64,000 nt of DNA from Schistosoma haematobium. Lineage: Eukaryota > Platyhelminthes > Trematoda > Strigeidida > Schistosomatidae. Made by a program: the position numbers and the translations under genes. Shown here one piece after another: positions 24,501-30,408 of the stretch; positions within the stretch are counted from its first letter, which is position 1; every line of letters starts with the position of its first letter. Where the stretch lies: NCBI RefSeq assembly GCF_000699445.3, contig NC_067197.1, forward strand, positions 7,384,152 through 7,448,151, given 5' to 3'. A model generated the notes under the pieces. That model worked only from the letters and a program-made list of their open reading frames with translations, was not told the DNA's origin and searched no databases.

Positions 24501-26077
24501 TTGTTTTCCAAACGTCTATTTTAAGCTTGAAGCAAGAAAAGAACAAGCCGTTGTAGACAGCAAACTGAAACTTTCTTAAGTCAAAACAGTGGCGATAACT
24601 CAGAGTGGAAATATATTTCAGAACATTTGTTATACAAAGCTACAGGACAAAGTAAAACGTTAAAAATATTGGTCTCTGATCGTGATACACATATAAGCTA
24701 AATAGCGTCAATGGTTTACATAGCTAAACTTCATATTAGAACAGTACAAAAGGAAACTAACAACATAAGAAAAGCACAGCAATTAATTTCAAATGTAATG
24801 GAAATCTAAACAAAACACTTGAGATGTGGACGAAATATGTTAAAGGAGTAAAAACCGCCTGAATCCAAATGTTATGCAAAAATGTGAACGGGAAATTAAA
24901 AAAAGAGTACACTTACTTCCAAGTCAACAGCAATATATTTACACATGGAAAGGGATTTCATAATTTGTTCAAGAGTATCTGGTGTGTCAACATACTGATA
25001 TGATGAATCCAAAGGTTTCACTGGAAAATCTTCCGACATCATTTCATTCAAACTAGGTAGACTATTGGCAAACGCTTCTAATTCTGCCTTGTATGGATGA
25101 GGATAACTTGGAAAACAAGGAGTTACAGTTTTTATAAATAAGGTATACACACTTACTCCGTCAACTCTCCATTATTGTTGGATAATAATTCTTAGTAAAG
25201 GTTAATTTAGAACAATTGTTAAATTAATAGAAATTACCAGGAAGTGGTTGAATACAATTTGGTTTTGATTTTATTTTCGGTCGAAACGATGAGTATGAAT
25301 TGTCTGGTGGAGTGGAAAAAGATGTTTGTGGTCTGACAATATGTTTTGAGGATAAAAGTTTAAGTGAATTTTCCGAAAAATCAACTCCCTCATTAGTTTC
25401 TTCATTTGACTAAAATAATAATCATAATGTGAGAATGATGAAATGCATTGAACATACATTTTTCGTTTTTAACCATTCAAGAGATGTTGTGTTTTTTCGA
25501 TGAACGGCAACCACCAGGTCTTCAGACCTTGTTTTAAGAAAGAATGCTTTACGCTGAGGATCTTCTTCAAAATCCATGGCCATCGCCTATTAATATATAT
25601 GTAAAAATGACTGGTTAACTTTCGTAAATTAAAAATTACCAATTTTTCCAATATCCGATCGTTAGCATCAATAATAGAGGTGAATTTCTCGTGCATACTT
25701 TTAGTCACTGGAACATCTAAAATGTTAGCTTTCGCATCTAAAACATCGAGAATATTTTGTAGGCTAAATGAACGTAAAAAAAATGATGAGAAAATAATAG
25801 TGATAATTCTTATTACATCGAAAGAATCTTTTTAGATTGTCCAGCTGCTATAGCTTTATACTGAGGAAAGTCATTGTAGTAAATATAAGCAGGTGTGTTT
25901 GATACGGGAAGTTCTTGAGATAGTTTAACAGCCCGAGCGACAGTAGGTAGAAGTTTCTGTCACCGAAACAAAAAAACATTAGTTATTTTTCCCATCTACG
26001 GATTATATACTTACTGTGGTCAAATCCACTTTTTTACATTCTCCTACATTTTCTCCAGATTGCGTTTGAGAAGACAT
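444..26077 (-). CDS. EXOSC10: EXOSC10/Rrp6 exosome 3'-5' exonuclease, 14 exons seen, C-terminus beyond left edge
   Basis: Catalytic subunit of the nuclear RNA exosome, which trims rRNA, snoRNA and other nuclear transcripts from the 3' end. Fourteen coding exons join in frame by gt-ag introns: 26077-26015, 25956-25817, 25763-25640, 25586-25458, 25409-25238, 25083-24917, 22748-22605, 18797-18607, 15500-15359, 13986-13835, 10386-10221, 6465-6267, 5190-5117 and 518-444, giving about 646 residues. Seen in the translation: a PMC2NT-like region (residues about 22-109), a linker, the DEDDy nuclease with D263, E265, D321, Y386 and D390, and an HRDC-like region (about 425-530) with an RREDES motif. The D-to-D, D-to-Y and Y-to-D spacings (58, 65, 4) equal those of human EXOSC10 as I recall them. 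The human protein is about 885 residues, so a C-terminal part probably lies off the window. The start at 26077 is the Met nearest the first donor; an upstream in-frame Met exists. Identity is very likely; the exon 6 acceptor is the weakest boundary. Confidence 0.9.
2381..2559. repeat. Near-perfect palindrome made of two head-to-head hammerhead-SINE 3' halves
   Basis: The arm starting ttcactggttgaaatcatga is repeated as its reverse complement ending at 2559. Both arms are the 3' part (ribozyme plus tail) of SINE family A. The minus-strand-oriented half keeps a complete hammerhead; the plus-oriented half has lost the CTGAGGA core strand at the junction. Confidence 0.9.
2419..2464 (-). ncRNA. 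Hammerhead ribozyme, SINE family A, core intact
   Basis: Read on the minus strand: stem I strand GCACTG, core CTGAGGA, stem II GTCC/GGAT (one G-U pair) with a 7-nt loop, GAAA, short stem III ACGGCCGT, cleavage triplet GTC, and stem I partner CAGTGC. Every invariant base of the hammerhead core is present. Self-cleaving hammerheads are known from schistosome Sm-alpha repeats; activity of this copy is inferred. Confidence 0.85.
4565..5000 (+). repeat. Degenerate family A SINE copies
   Basis: Two worn copies (about 4570-4800 and 4850-5000) show the tRNA-like head, the SINE body and the tail words in order. The hammerhead core is destroyed in both. Confidence 0.5.
5117..5190 (-). CDS. EXOSC10: EXOSC10 exon 13 (C-terminal region)
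   Basis: Preceded by a strong polypyrimidine tract and cag; donor gtaatt. Takes the one-base carry from exon 12 to make Arg, then reads KSSMLASALLPNHCLAGV in phase and ends in phase 0. Loosely similar to the human KQASLF...TTCLIATAV region. Confidence 0.68.
5191..6266 (-). other. EXOSC10: EXOSC10 intron 12
   Basis: No exon recognised. At about 6150-6235 a tRNA-like B-box sequence on the minus strand suggests a remnant of a third tRNA-derived repeat family, also seen near 49150 and 49850. Confidence 0.5.
6267..6465 (-). CDS. EXOSC10: EXOSC10 exon 12 (C-terminal region)
   Basis: An open stretch bounded by ..ataacag and gtaagt that leaves one base for the next exon. It codes for a polar, Ser- and Gln-rich segment without a known domain, as expected after HRDC. 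Membership rests on strand, phase and splice signals rather than similarity. Confidence 0.7.
6646..6884. repeat. Foldback (inverted-repeat) element
   Basis: Arms 6646-6744 and 6785-6884 are reverse complements over about 100 bp with few mismatches, separated by a 40-nt spacer. No coding capacity. It sits in EXOSC10 intron 11 and would form a long hairpin in the pre-mRNA. A MITE or a local inverted duplication are both possible. Confidence 0.85.
7515..7690 (+). repeat. Degenerate family A SINE
   Basis: Shows a tRNA-like A-box word (ggctcagtag), a B-box-like gttcgattcc, and the SINE tail. Hammerhead core lost. Confidence 0.65.
8583..8890 (-). repeat. Sm-alpha-type SINE (family B), dead hammerhead
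   Basis: Minus-oriented copy. tRNA-like head: the B-box region near 8820-8830 reads GGTACTGGGTTCGAGTCC on the minus strand. The ribozyme core strand is CTAACAA instead of CTGANGA, so two essential G residues are lost. Arranged head-to-head with the copy at 8925-9080. Confidence 0.8.
8925..9080 (+). repeat. Sm-alpha-type SINE (family B) with intact hammerhead
   Basis: Plus-oriented. A tRNA-like internal promoter (B box near 8968-8975) is followed by a hammerhead at 9010-9054 and the tail ggattccactgctagccacc. Forms a large inverted repeat with 8717-8890. Confidence 0.85.
9010..9054 (+). ncRNA. Hammerhead ribozyme, Sm-alpha type, core intact
   Basis: Stem I ATCCAG/TTGGAT (one G-U pair), core CTGACGA at 9016-9022, stem II GTCC/GGAC with loop CAAACA, GAA at 9037-9039, 8-nt stem III ACGCGCGT, and cleavage after C9048 of GTC. 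This matches the published Schistosoma Sm-alpha ribozyme layout, including the extremely short stem III. Self-cleavage is inferred. Confidence 0.9.
9220..9510 (-). pseudogene. RTE-type retrotransposon ORF, 3'-terminal fragment
   Basis: The minus-strand translation gives the C-terminal tail typical of schistosome RTE-like elements: GHVLRM, then VGWKK/GLKTARIGYTKIWYQS, GRCRLL and LGTLDDMAQN. Preceding residues continue on the same strand with a TAG and a TGA. No reverse-transcriptase core. Confidence 0.8.
9965..10150 (+). repeat. Degenerate family A SINE
   Basis: tRNA-like head (gctcggtgtggtctgcag) and SINE body; core changed to TTAGGGA, so not a ribozyme. Ends about 70 bp from EXOSC10 exon 11. 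Confidence 0.65.
10221..10386 (-). CDS. EXOSC10: EXOSC10 exon 11 (HRDC domain)
   Basis: YVLPNHMLKVIAEVLP, then ACCNPIPPLVR, matches the family's YVLPNHMMLKIAEELP and ACCNPVPPLVR. Completes HRDC and ends in phase 0 at gtaagt. The plus-strand open frames over this exon are shadows. Confidence 0.94.
10555..11100 (-). repeat. About 540-bp dispersed retroposon-like repeat, copy 1
   Basis: Closely similar to 62383-62882 (same orientation) and 26740-27242 (opposite). Read on the minus strand it ends in a TAAATAAATAAA-like tail, as in a retroposon. The three copies give no shared intact reading frame, so the ORFs over it look incidental. I do not recognise a named family. Confidence 0.8.
11815..11975. 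repeat. Degenerate family A SINE, inverted halves
   Basis: A left half in minus sense and a right half in plus sense of the SINE tail meet near 11890, echoing the palindrome at 2381-2559 but more diverged. No ribozyme core. Confidence 0.55.
12160..12900 (+). repeat. About 740-bp dispersed repeat, copy 1
   Basis: Shares with 21700-22390, in the same order and orientation, a series of words: aggtttctgtgt, tataacaggcaaat, taaccctgaa/ctaaccctaact, tttatgtcattgtttttt and ggttgttttaa. Partial third copy at about 27720-28085. No coding content seen; probably an old non-autonomous transposon. Confidence 0.6.
13235..13465 (+). repeat. Degenerate family A SINE
   Basis: tRNA-like head (ggatcagtggttaagagtctaag) and tail present; the catalytic core strand is changed, though ACGGCCGTC and AGTGCTTCCAGG remain. 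Confidence 0.7.
13835..13986 (-). CDS. EXOSC10: EXOSC10 exon 10 (HRDC domain)
   Basis: Acceptor ..atgtag, donor gtaagt. Starts CYTKPVF; further on LYRQTG, RQLYALENLY and RREDES match the KPIF, LYRKQK and RREDES run of the human protein. First half of the HRDC domain. Confidence 0.93.
14435..14600 (-). pseudogene. RTE 3'-terminal remnant, heavily decayed
   Basis: Minus-strand words matching the RTE C-terminal tail (VG, then VEQKQDIISVH for GWKKARGGQ..WHQS) with several stops. Confidence 0.4.
15359..15500 (-). CDS. EXOSC10: EXOSC10 exon 9 (exonuclease motif Exo III)
   Basis: Starts with the Arg codon split with exon 8 and then PLPNELIEYARTDTHYLL, holding the catalytic Tyr and Asp of motif Exo III (Y386 and D390). 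Ends in phase 0 with RARQLCLK, matching SRDICLK. Confidence 0.94.
15670..15930 (-). repeat. Degenerate Sm-alpha-type SINE
   Basis: Minus-sense order of tRNA-like head, hammerhead remnant (core now CCAACGA) and gctagtcac tail. Not a ribozyme. Confidence 0.6.
16972..17286 (-). mobile_element. Probable solo LTR (315 bp)
   Basis: Ends are perfect inverted TGTTA...TAACA. Flanks cataa (16967-16971) and cacaa (17287-17291) look like a 5-bp target duplication with one change. On the minus strand a TATA-like ctataaatata lies downstream of a hairpin GCTGATTGG/CCAATCAGC containing CCAAT boxes, a promoter-like layout. No retroviral coding sequence is adjacent. The family is not recognised. Confidence 0.65.
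17995..18205 (-). repeat. Degenerate family A SINE
   Basis: Minus-oriented, nearly full length from tail to tRNA-like head. Core has C-to-T at its first base and GAAA is GAGA, so inactive. Confidence 0.75.
18360..18555 (+). repeat. Degenerate family A SINE
   Basis: Plus-oriented head (gccgggtcaatggtctagag) to tail; the hammerhead core strand reads CTGCGGA and GAAA is AAGA. It ends about 50 bp past the EXOSC10 exon 8 donor, inside intron 8. Confidence 0.75.
18607..18797 (-). CDS. EXOSC10: EXOSC10 exon 8 (exonuclease motif Exo II)
   Basis: Starts VFHGSDSD, with the third catalytic acid (D321), and ends KKYQLADWRI plus two bases of an Arg codon. LFDTGIAARLL matches the family's MFDTHQAARLL. 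Confidence 0.93.
19010..20963 (-). mobile_element. RTE-like non-LTR retrotransposon, 5'-truncated and decayed
   Basis: Contains an upstream fragment (20963-20757), an almost complete reverse transcriptase (20736-19351) and the C-terminal tail down to about 19040 (LLETLDDMAQNRLQWRRC). The parts are in different frames and separated by stops, and no endonuclease domain is seen. It lies in EXOSC10 intron 7 in the same sense as the gene, so it can be carried in the pre-mRNA. Confidence 0.85.
19351..20736 (-). pseudogene. Reverse transcriptase of RTE-like element (461-aa open frame)
   Basis: Copies element RNA into DNA at the target site in intact relatives. Visible RT motifs: NLKRGRPAGPD, VFKKGQKSSCDSHRGISLTN, NQAGFRPGRGC, VVFLDLKAAFDSVDR, SSGVRQGCPLSPFLFN and the catalytic LEYADDIVL, all intact. 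The frame is closed by a TAG at 19351-19353 where relatives have Trp (RIS-W-DHRVSN); the sequence then continues in frame for about 60 codons before a frameshift. A frameshift also separates it from the segment above 20757. The core is well kept, so the loss is fairly recent. Confidence 0.85.
21700..22390 (+). repeat. About 690-bp dispersed repeat, copy 2
   Basis: Same family and orientation as 12160-12900, in another EXOSC10 intron. No coding content. Confidence 0.6.
22605..22748 (-). CDS. EXOSC10: EXOSC10 exon 7 (exonuclease core)
   Basis: Exactly 48 codons, phase 0 on both sides. HHSYRSFLGITCLIQMST and DYIIDALALRD follow the human HHSYRSFLGLTCLMQIST and DFIIDTLELR closely. This is the best-conserved exon of the gene. 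Confidence 0.93.
22749..24916 (-). other. EXOSC10: EXOSC10 intron 6
   Basis: Mostly unassigned. At 23838-23935 a GC-richer segment (ttacgcctgttactcccaa, then cgccgatcggcattct) looks like part of a non-LTR 3' untranslated region common in schistosomes. Confidence 0.45.
24917..25083 (-). CDS. EXOSC10: EXOSC10 exon 6 (exonuclease motif Exo I)
   Basis: Contains YQYVDTPDTLEQIM and ends with IAVDLE, which carries the first two catalytic acids (D263 and E265); donor gtaagt. The acceptor given keeps the frame. The open frame upstream (to 25150) contains a family-like HPYKAEL segment that this acceptor leaves out. Another acceptor at 25106 breaks the frame, so a micro-exon or unusual splice is possible here. 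Confidence 0.78.
25238..25409 (-). CDS. EXOSC10: EXOSC10 exon 5
   Basis: Codes for the linker with KHIVRPQ and KSKPNCIQPLP, matching the NIIRPQLKF and KPNAQKPLPQ segments of human EXOSC10. It leaves one base (G) for the next codon. Confidence 0.82.
25458..25586 (-). CDS. EXOSC10: EXOSC10 exon 4
   Basis: Codes for residues 110-152, 43 in-frame codons between ..ttaatag and gtatgt. It is charged and ends in TSLEWLKTKN, the linker after PMC2NT. Confidence 0.78.
25640..25763 (-). CDS. EXOSC10: EXOSC10 exon 3 (PMC2NT domain)
   Basis: Second half of PMC2NT. The segment IIDANDRILEKL matches the LVDANDVILER signature of EXOSC10. Ends in phase 0 at ttg|gtaatt. Confidence 0.85.
25817..25956 (-). CDS. 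EXOSC10: EXOSC10 exon 2 (PMC2NT domain)
   Basis: The acceptor ends ..tgacag and the donor is gtaata. The exon codes for the first half of the PMC2NT region, which in this family binds the exosome cofactor C1D/Rrp47. The pattern ARAVKLSQELP followed by YYNDFPQYKAI resembles the family signature. It leaves two bases that complete an Ile codon in the next exon. Confidence 0.82.
26015..26077 (-). CDS. EXOSC10: EXOSC10 exon 1 (start codon)
   Basis: Codes for residues 1-21, a hydrophilic stretch starting MSSQTQSGENV, and ends in phase 0 at a good gtaagt donor. The ATG is at 26077-26075. The frame stays open upstream to an ATG at 26221, but that extension is a hydrophobic run that does not suit a nuclear exosome subunit. 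Confidence 0.75.
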
Positions 26078-26739
26078 CGTTCGTAAATTTATTGAAACAG
26101 GAGCAATATTCAAACTAACTAATGGAAATATAGGTAATAAGAGTACAACTAAAATATTACCATTTGAATAGAAAACAACAAATACAAGCAAAATGACGCA
26201 ACGGTTGTAAGCCGACTGCATGAGAGTTAATTAAGAGTCTATATACTAATTTATAGAAACATCGAGTTGACAATGAGTAAAACCTCATTGAGTTGTTCTT
26301 TTGTTGAGTCATTTAGAGTTCATGGAGTAGAAGGAAGTGAGAAAGGTAGTGATTTGTCAAGCAACCAAATAGGTACATCAGTAATTTAAAGTAAACTGAA
26401 GTGCACTGCTACACTAATTACCATTTAGTGATAAAATAAGTGATACTAGCCCCGTAAAGCTTTAGCAGGATATTAACATTAGCTTCAATTGTTAACTGAA
26501 GCTGAAGAAAAGTGTGATATATAAAAGGTTACGTTCATCTCTAAGTGTAGTACGTGGCTGAAAATCCGTGTCAATGGTACAAATGAATTCACCTTTCGCT
26601 AGATCTTCATACATATCTTTGTATCCCTTCTTTTCGAAAGATATTCTTAATGTTTATTATTTCCTACTAGCATGTCTACCAATGTTATTTTGACTATTGG
26701 TATTCCATTGTGTCAACGTGATGTAGTAACTTCAGCAAA
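26078..26739. other. EXOSC10 upstream / 5' flank
   Basis: AT-rich with no recognised gene. Contains the open upstream extension of the EXOSC10 frame (to 26221). Promoter elements could not be assigned with confidence. Confidence 0.4.
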
Positions 26740-27242
26740 CACACACCCCAGCCTCAATTTTGATGAGACAATGTTTTTGAGTATGATGTTTTACGACGCA
26801 AAACTTTCGCTACAATGGCGGCATTAAAAATCCATGAAAACCGGTGTTTATAGATTGACGCTGCTCCCGAATATGGATGACTGGGTCTTGGTGCTGCTAA
26901 CACGATATTCCCACTAGATGTTGGTGGACACGTAGCGTTCACCTAGAGGAGTTGGAAAACCCTGATTCCAAGCGAATGGTGCACATGGTCTCCAGGACCC
27001 TGAAGGAACAAATGGCGTATGGACCAATTGTTAGTCACCGACTACTATGAGACTACACTTCTTAACGTTTCTCTACTGCCTCATGGATTAGAACTCTCGA
27101 TCAAAGGCTCTGGATATGGCTCCCTAAGAAAACTACCTGCAATGGTTTGGGTGCCAAGGAAGTATTTCAGCCCTCACACAAATAGAATGAAGTGTGTCGC
27201 ATATATATTTTGTACTTTCTTGTACCATTGATTAAATAAACG
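26740..27242 (+). repeat. Dispersed retroposon-like repeat, copy 2
   Basis: Reverse complement of the 10555-11100 family, more diverged, ending in gattaaataaa. The open frames over it are incidental. Confidence 0.75.
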
Positions 27243-28593
27243 AGTGATATGGAGACAGATATGATCGAATACAGGCGTTAAACATCCTTAGTTCGGAAGG
27301 GGTTGAATTTCACAAGCATAGAACAAAACCCATTTCACTAATACCTTGCATATACCACCGGTAAAAGTGTACAATACTTATGGCTTCAAGTGGATCAAAT
27401 AGAGCGATAATAGCGGCTCGTGTATTGTGCGAAAATTAAAGCGCGATAACAAATAACTTGTATGTTATTTAGAACTAGGTGAGAACTGACAACATTTTGT
27501 TAAAAGCGCTTAAAAACTGATTTCTAAAAATATATATCATGCAAAGGAAGGGTGAATATAAGATGCTGCTTAAGATACATTACCACAAATACCTGCCCCC
27601 AATGCACGTTATGTTAAAGTACTCAATGTGATTCAGTGCATAGTCAAAATTGTTTACTGTATCTAGATAGTATTCTCACACTAACTTCAAGTTCCTCCAG
27701 TTTGCCTGCAATTGGATGACAAGGCAATCAATTATAGATTAAATCAGTTTGTGATGAGAATCCTAACCCTGATTTGTAAATTCTAGCCTAACTTCTAATA
27801 CTTATTCCTGAAACTTTCGAATAATAGTTAATGTCAGTTGGTAGCACAAGTTATATACATTTAAAAACATTAGCCCGACTCCTGATATGTAAAGCTAACA
27901 GTCTTCCGTTACTGTAAGGAATACTTCAACATGTGAGAGTCAATTATTCATATCGAAGCTACTATTCCACCGTTGCTTTATTCATTAATTGTTATATAAC
28001 TAGTGTCTCCTGATTTGCTGATAAGTCACTCACGGTCGGTCGTATAGTAAACTTTTACCATCCAACTGTTAACAGGCAAAATAACAGCGACGGAAAACAA
28101 CCGAACCCAAAAAATATCATGTCTATGTAGCATTGTCTCCACATACACACAGCTCTGATTTCATTTCTTCAAAGCACCTAGGTGCTTATCAGAAAGCCAC
28201 ATGAAAAGACAATGGATCATATTGTTATTTTGGTTTAAACTGATTATTTTAGATATATGACAATAACAATGGAAGCTGAAGCCAATTACTTCCTTACAGT
28301 ACTACTACAAGATTGTGGTGTGGTCAGAGTGACCTTGCAGTCAAATCCAGTAGGTATAGTCCAATCTCCAAGATAAAATAAAAGTCACCCTAAATCTCAT
28401 TCTGTTATTCCTCTTACTGTCCATATAAACTTTCGACATTTTATGAGCAGACAAAGCGAGCCGGTAATTTCTTCCATTGGAAGTCGCCTCAGATAACAAT
28501 GAAAAACCTATATATTTAAAATTTTTGTTACCTTAAGTAAGAATAAGAGCTAAACTAATTATAATACGGGCTACTTAAAATTAAAGTTCGGCA
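27243..28593. other. Intergenic, mostly unassigned
   Basis: Only a partial copy of the 12160-12900 repeat family (about 27720-28085) is recognised. No gene seen. Confidence 0.4.
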
Positions 28594-28911
28594 TGTAGCG
28601 GCAAATAAATCCCCAAAATAAATAGCTCTAAGTTTTCGACATTGGATGCTGACCATATGTTTTAGTGGACTCATGTAGCTGAAGGCGCTCGGTCATGCAT
28701 CCGCACCAGATCACGTGTGGTAACGCCGTGCTCAACATCAACCACAATCGCTAGCCAAATTAGATCAGAGAATTCCGATATATTGGTCATCGCCAAATAT
28801 ACTCTTCCGATCTCCTCGACTCTGTCTTTTGATTTCTCTGGGTGGGAACGAAATATATTAGGTGTTACTGGTAGAAGCGTTGTCAAACACTGAATACCTG
28901 TGACATCATCA
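28594..28911 (+). repeat. 5' LTR of the Gypsy element
   Basis: Runs from TGTAGCGG to ..atca, 318 bp, close to the roughly 330 bp I recall for Boudicca. The left end is fixed independently, because the antisense copy at 30241-30403 ends at exactly the same TGTA terminus. Confidence 0.8.
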
Positions 28912-28912
28912 T

Positions 28913-28931
28913 TGGTGAGACCGACGTGATC
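28913..28931 (+). other. Primer binding site (tRNA-Trp-like)
   Basis: TGGTGAGACCGACGTGATC differs at about two positions from the complement of the eukaryotic tRNA-Trp 3' end (TGGTGACCCCGACGTGAT). One base separates it from the LTR end. Confidence 0.78.
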
Positions 28932-29091
28932 TGGTACACCTAATTGCAACTGTGGGTCTGTTCCTTTTTGGGATTTTTATATATCATTGCCTTATTTTTT
29001 ATTTTTTTTAAACATTGTGATTTTTTTCGTGTTTTTTCTTGGATATATATATTTTCCCCCCGTTCATTATCGTACTTCATACTTCATCATG

Positions 29092-29922
29092 ACTGAACAG
29101 ACACCTAAAGTACTCAAGCTTAAGACTTTGTCCCCGCCTTCGTTTCAACTGATGCCTTTCTGGCCCGACAACATCGAAGCCTGGTTCTGCTACGCAGAAG
29201 TCGACTTCCACGAGCACGGCGTGATCGACACACGCGCACAATTCCTCGCAGTAGTTAAGGCACTACCGCGCGAATTCAACAGGTACTTAACACCTAGTAT
29301 GTTTACTAGTGATGTTTTCGATCCTTACGAAATCTTAAAACGCTCGATTCTTAAACGAGGAGACCTAACCGATCGACAAAGGTTAGATCAACTCTTCAAT
29401 AACATCGACCTGCAACACGGTTCTGCGACGGACATGTTGCAACGGATGAGAGACGTTATAGGCCCAAGAACTTTCGACCAAGGTCTATTCAAACAACCCT
29501 TCTTGTCAAAACTTCCCCAACAGGTGCAGGCAGTTCTGGTCTCGTTCCAGAACAACGCCTTAGACGAGCTAGCTGCATCTGCCGACCGCATTTTAGAAAT
29601 TACGAAACCTTCTCCTACCGAGGTATTTTCAGTCAAAGAAAAACCTCAAACGACTCAGAATGACATAACCGAGTTATGTCATACACTCACGCATTGTCTC
29701 AATCTTCGTACCGACCGTAAGAGATCGCGCATCCCACGTAGAAGCATTTCACGTAAGCAATCTGTCTCTAGACCACGAGAGACAGATAACCCCGACTGGT
29801 GCTGGTATCATAACCAGTATGGAAAGTTTTCCAGAAATTGCAGAAACCCCTGCAATTTTCCCAACACGAAACCGAGTGACTCGAAAAACAACTCGGGAAA
29901 CTTCCAAGCAGGCACGCGTTAA
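29092..29922 (+). CDS. Gag of the Gypsy element (MTEQTPKV... start)
   Basis: Structural capsid/nucleocapsid protein that packages element RNA. The frame is open from 28987, but the Met at 29092 is preferred: it follows the leader and starts MTEQTPKVLKLK as CsRn1-type Gags do. It has the capsid motif FWPDNIEAWFCYAE and a C-terminal zinc finger of C-W-x-H...N-C-x3-C (CHCC) type, instead of CCHC, near residues 230-250, followed by a basic/polar tail. About 276 residues, apparently intact. The frame ends at 29922, shortly before the protease. Confidence 0.85.
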   Translation, partial: TEQTPKVLKLKTLSPPSFQLMPFWPDNIEAWFCYAEVDFHEHGVIDTRAQFLAVVKALPREFNRYLTPSMFTSDVFDPYEILKRSILKRGDLTDRQRLDQLFNNIDLQHGSATDMLQRMRDVIGPRTFDQGLFKQPFLSKLPQQVQAVLVSFQNNALDELAASADRILEITKPSPTEVFSVKEKPQTTQNDITELCHTLTHCLNLRTDRKRSRIPRRSISRKQSVSRPRETDNPDWCWYHNQYGKFSRNCRNPCNFPNTKPSDSKNNSGNFQAGTR

Positions 29923-29929
29923 CGGCAAC

Positions 29930-30240
29930 CGTAGCCGGCGAACATAGCCGTCTGTTATACGTCACAGATGTGACAACGAGAGTTCGCTACCTCGTGGACA
30001 CTGGCGCAGAAGTTAGCGTTCTCCCAGCAAATCCTAACGACCGACTTCACGAATCGACCCTAAACTTACAGGCGGCAAACGGAAATCCGATCGCTACGTA
30101 TGACAAAAGGTACGTTTACTTTAACGTGGGTTTACGCAAACCCATTCACTGGATTTTCGTTGTTGCAGATGTTTCTATGCCAATCATTGGTATGGACCTT
30201 CTACAACATCACAATCTGATCATCGATACGCGCAAACGAA
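29930..30240 (+). CDS. Retropepsin-like protease, start of pol
   Basis: Aspartic protease that would process Gag-Pol. Active-site motif LVDTGAEVSVLP near 29990-30025, and the conserved MPIIGMDLLQHHNLIID near 30175-30225. An ATG exists at 29970, but in relatives pol is made by frameshift or readthrough from gag, so the true left end is uncertain. The host frame is broken at 30241, where antisense LTR sequence begins; the open frame runs to 30326 only by chance. Confidence 0.8.
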
Positions 30241-30403
30241 GGCTAGCGATTGTGGTTGATGTTGAGCACGGCGTTACCACACGTGATCTGGTGCGGATGC
30301 ATGACCGAGCGCCTTCAGCTACATGAGTCCACTAAAACATATGGTCAGCATCCAATGTCGAAAACTTAGAGCTATTTATTTTGGGGATTTATCTACCGCT
30401 ACA
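30241..30403 (-). repeat. Antisense 5' LTR fragment inside pol
   Basis: Reverse complement of 28594-28756 with a few differences (ctaccgc here against ttgccgc in the complement of the 5' LTR). Its right edge is exactly the LTR terminus (..CTACA). Both copies encode the same short peptide run AIVVDVEHGVTTRDLV in opposite orientations, which is how the repeat shows itself. Confidence 0.9.
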
Positions 30404-30408
30404 GATCC

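Noticed and set aside
28671..28949. Minus-strand ORF of 92 codons
   Set aside because: Lies across the Gypsy 5' LTR; its C-terminal peptide is shared with the antisense LTR copy at 30241-30403, which shows a repeat and not a gene.
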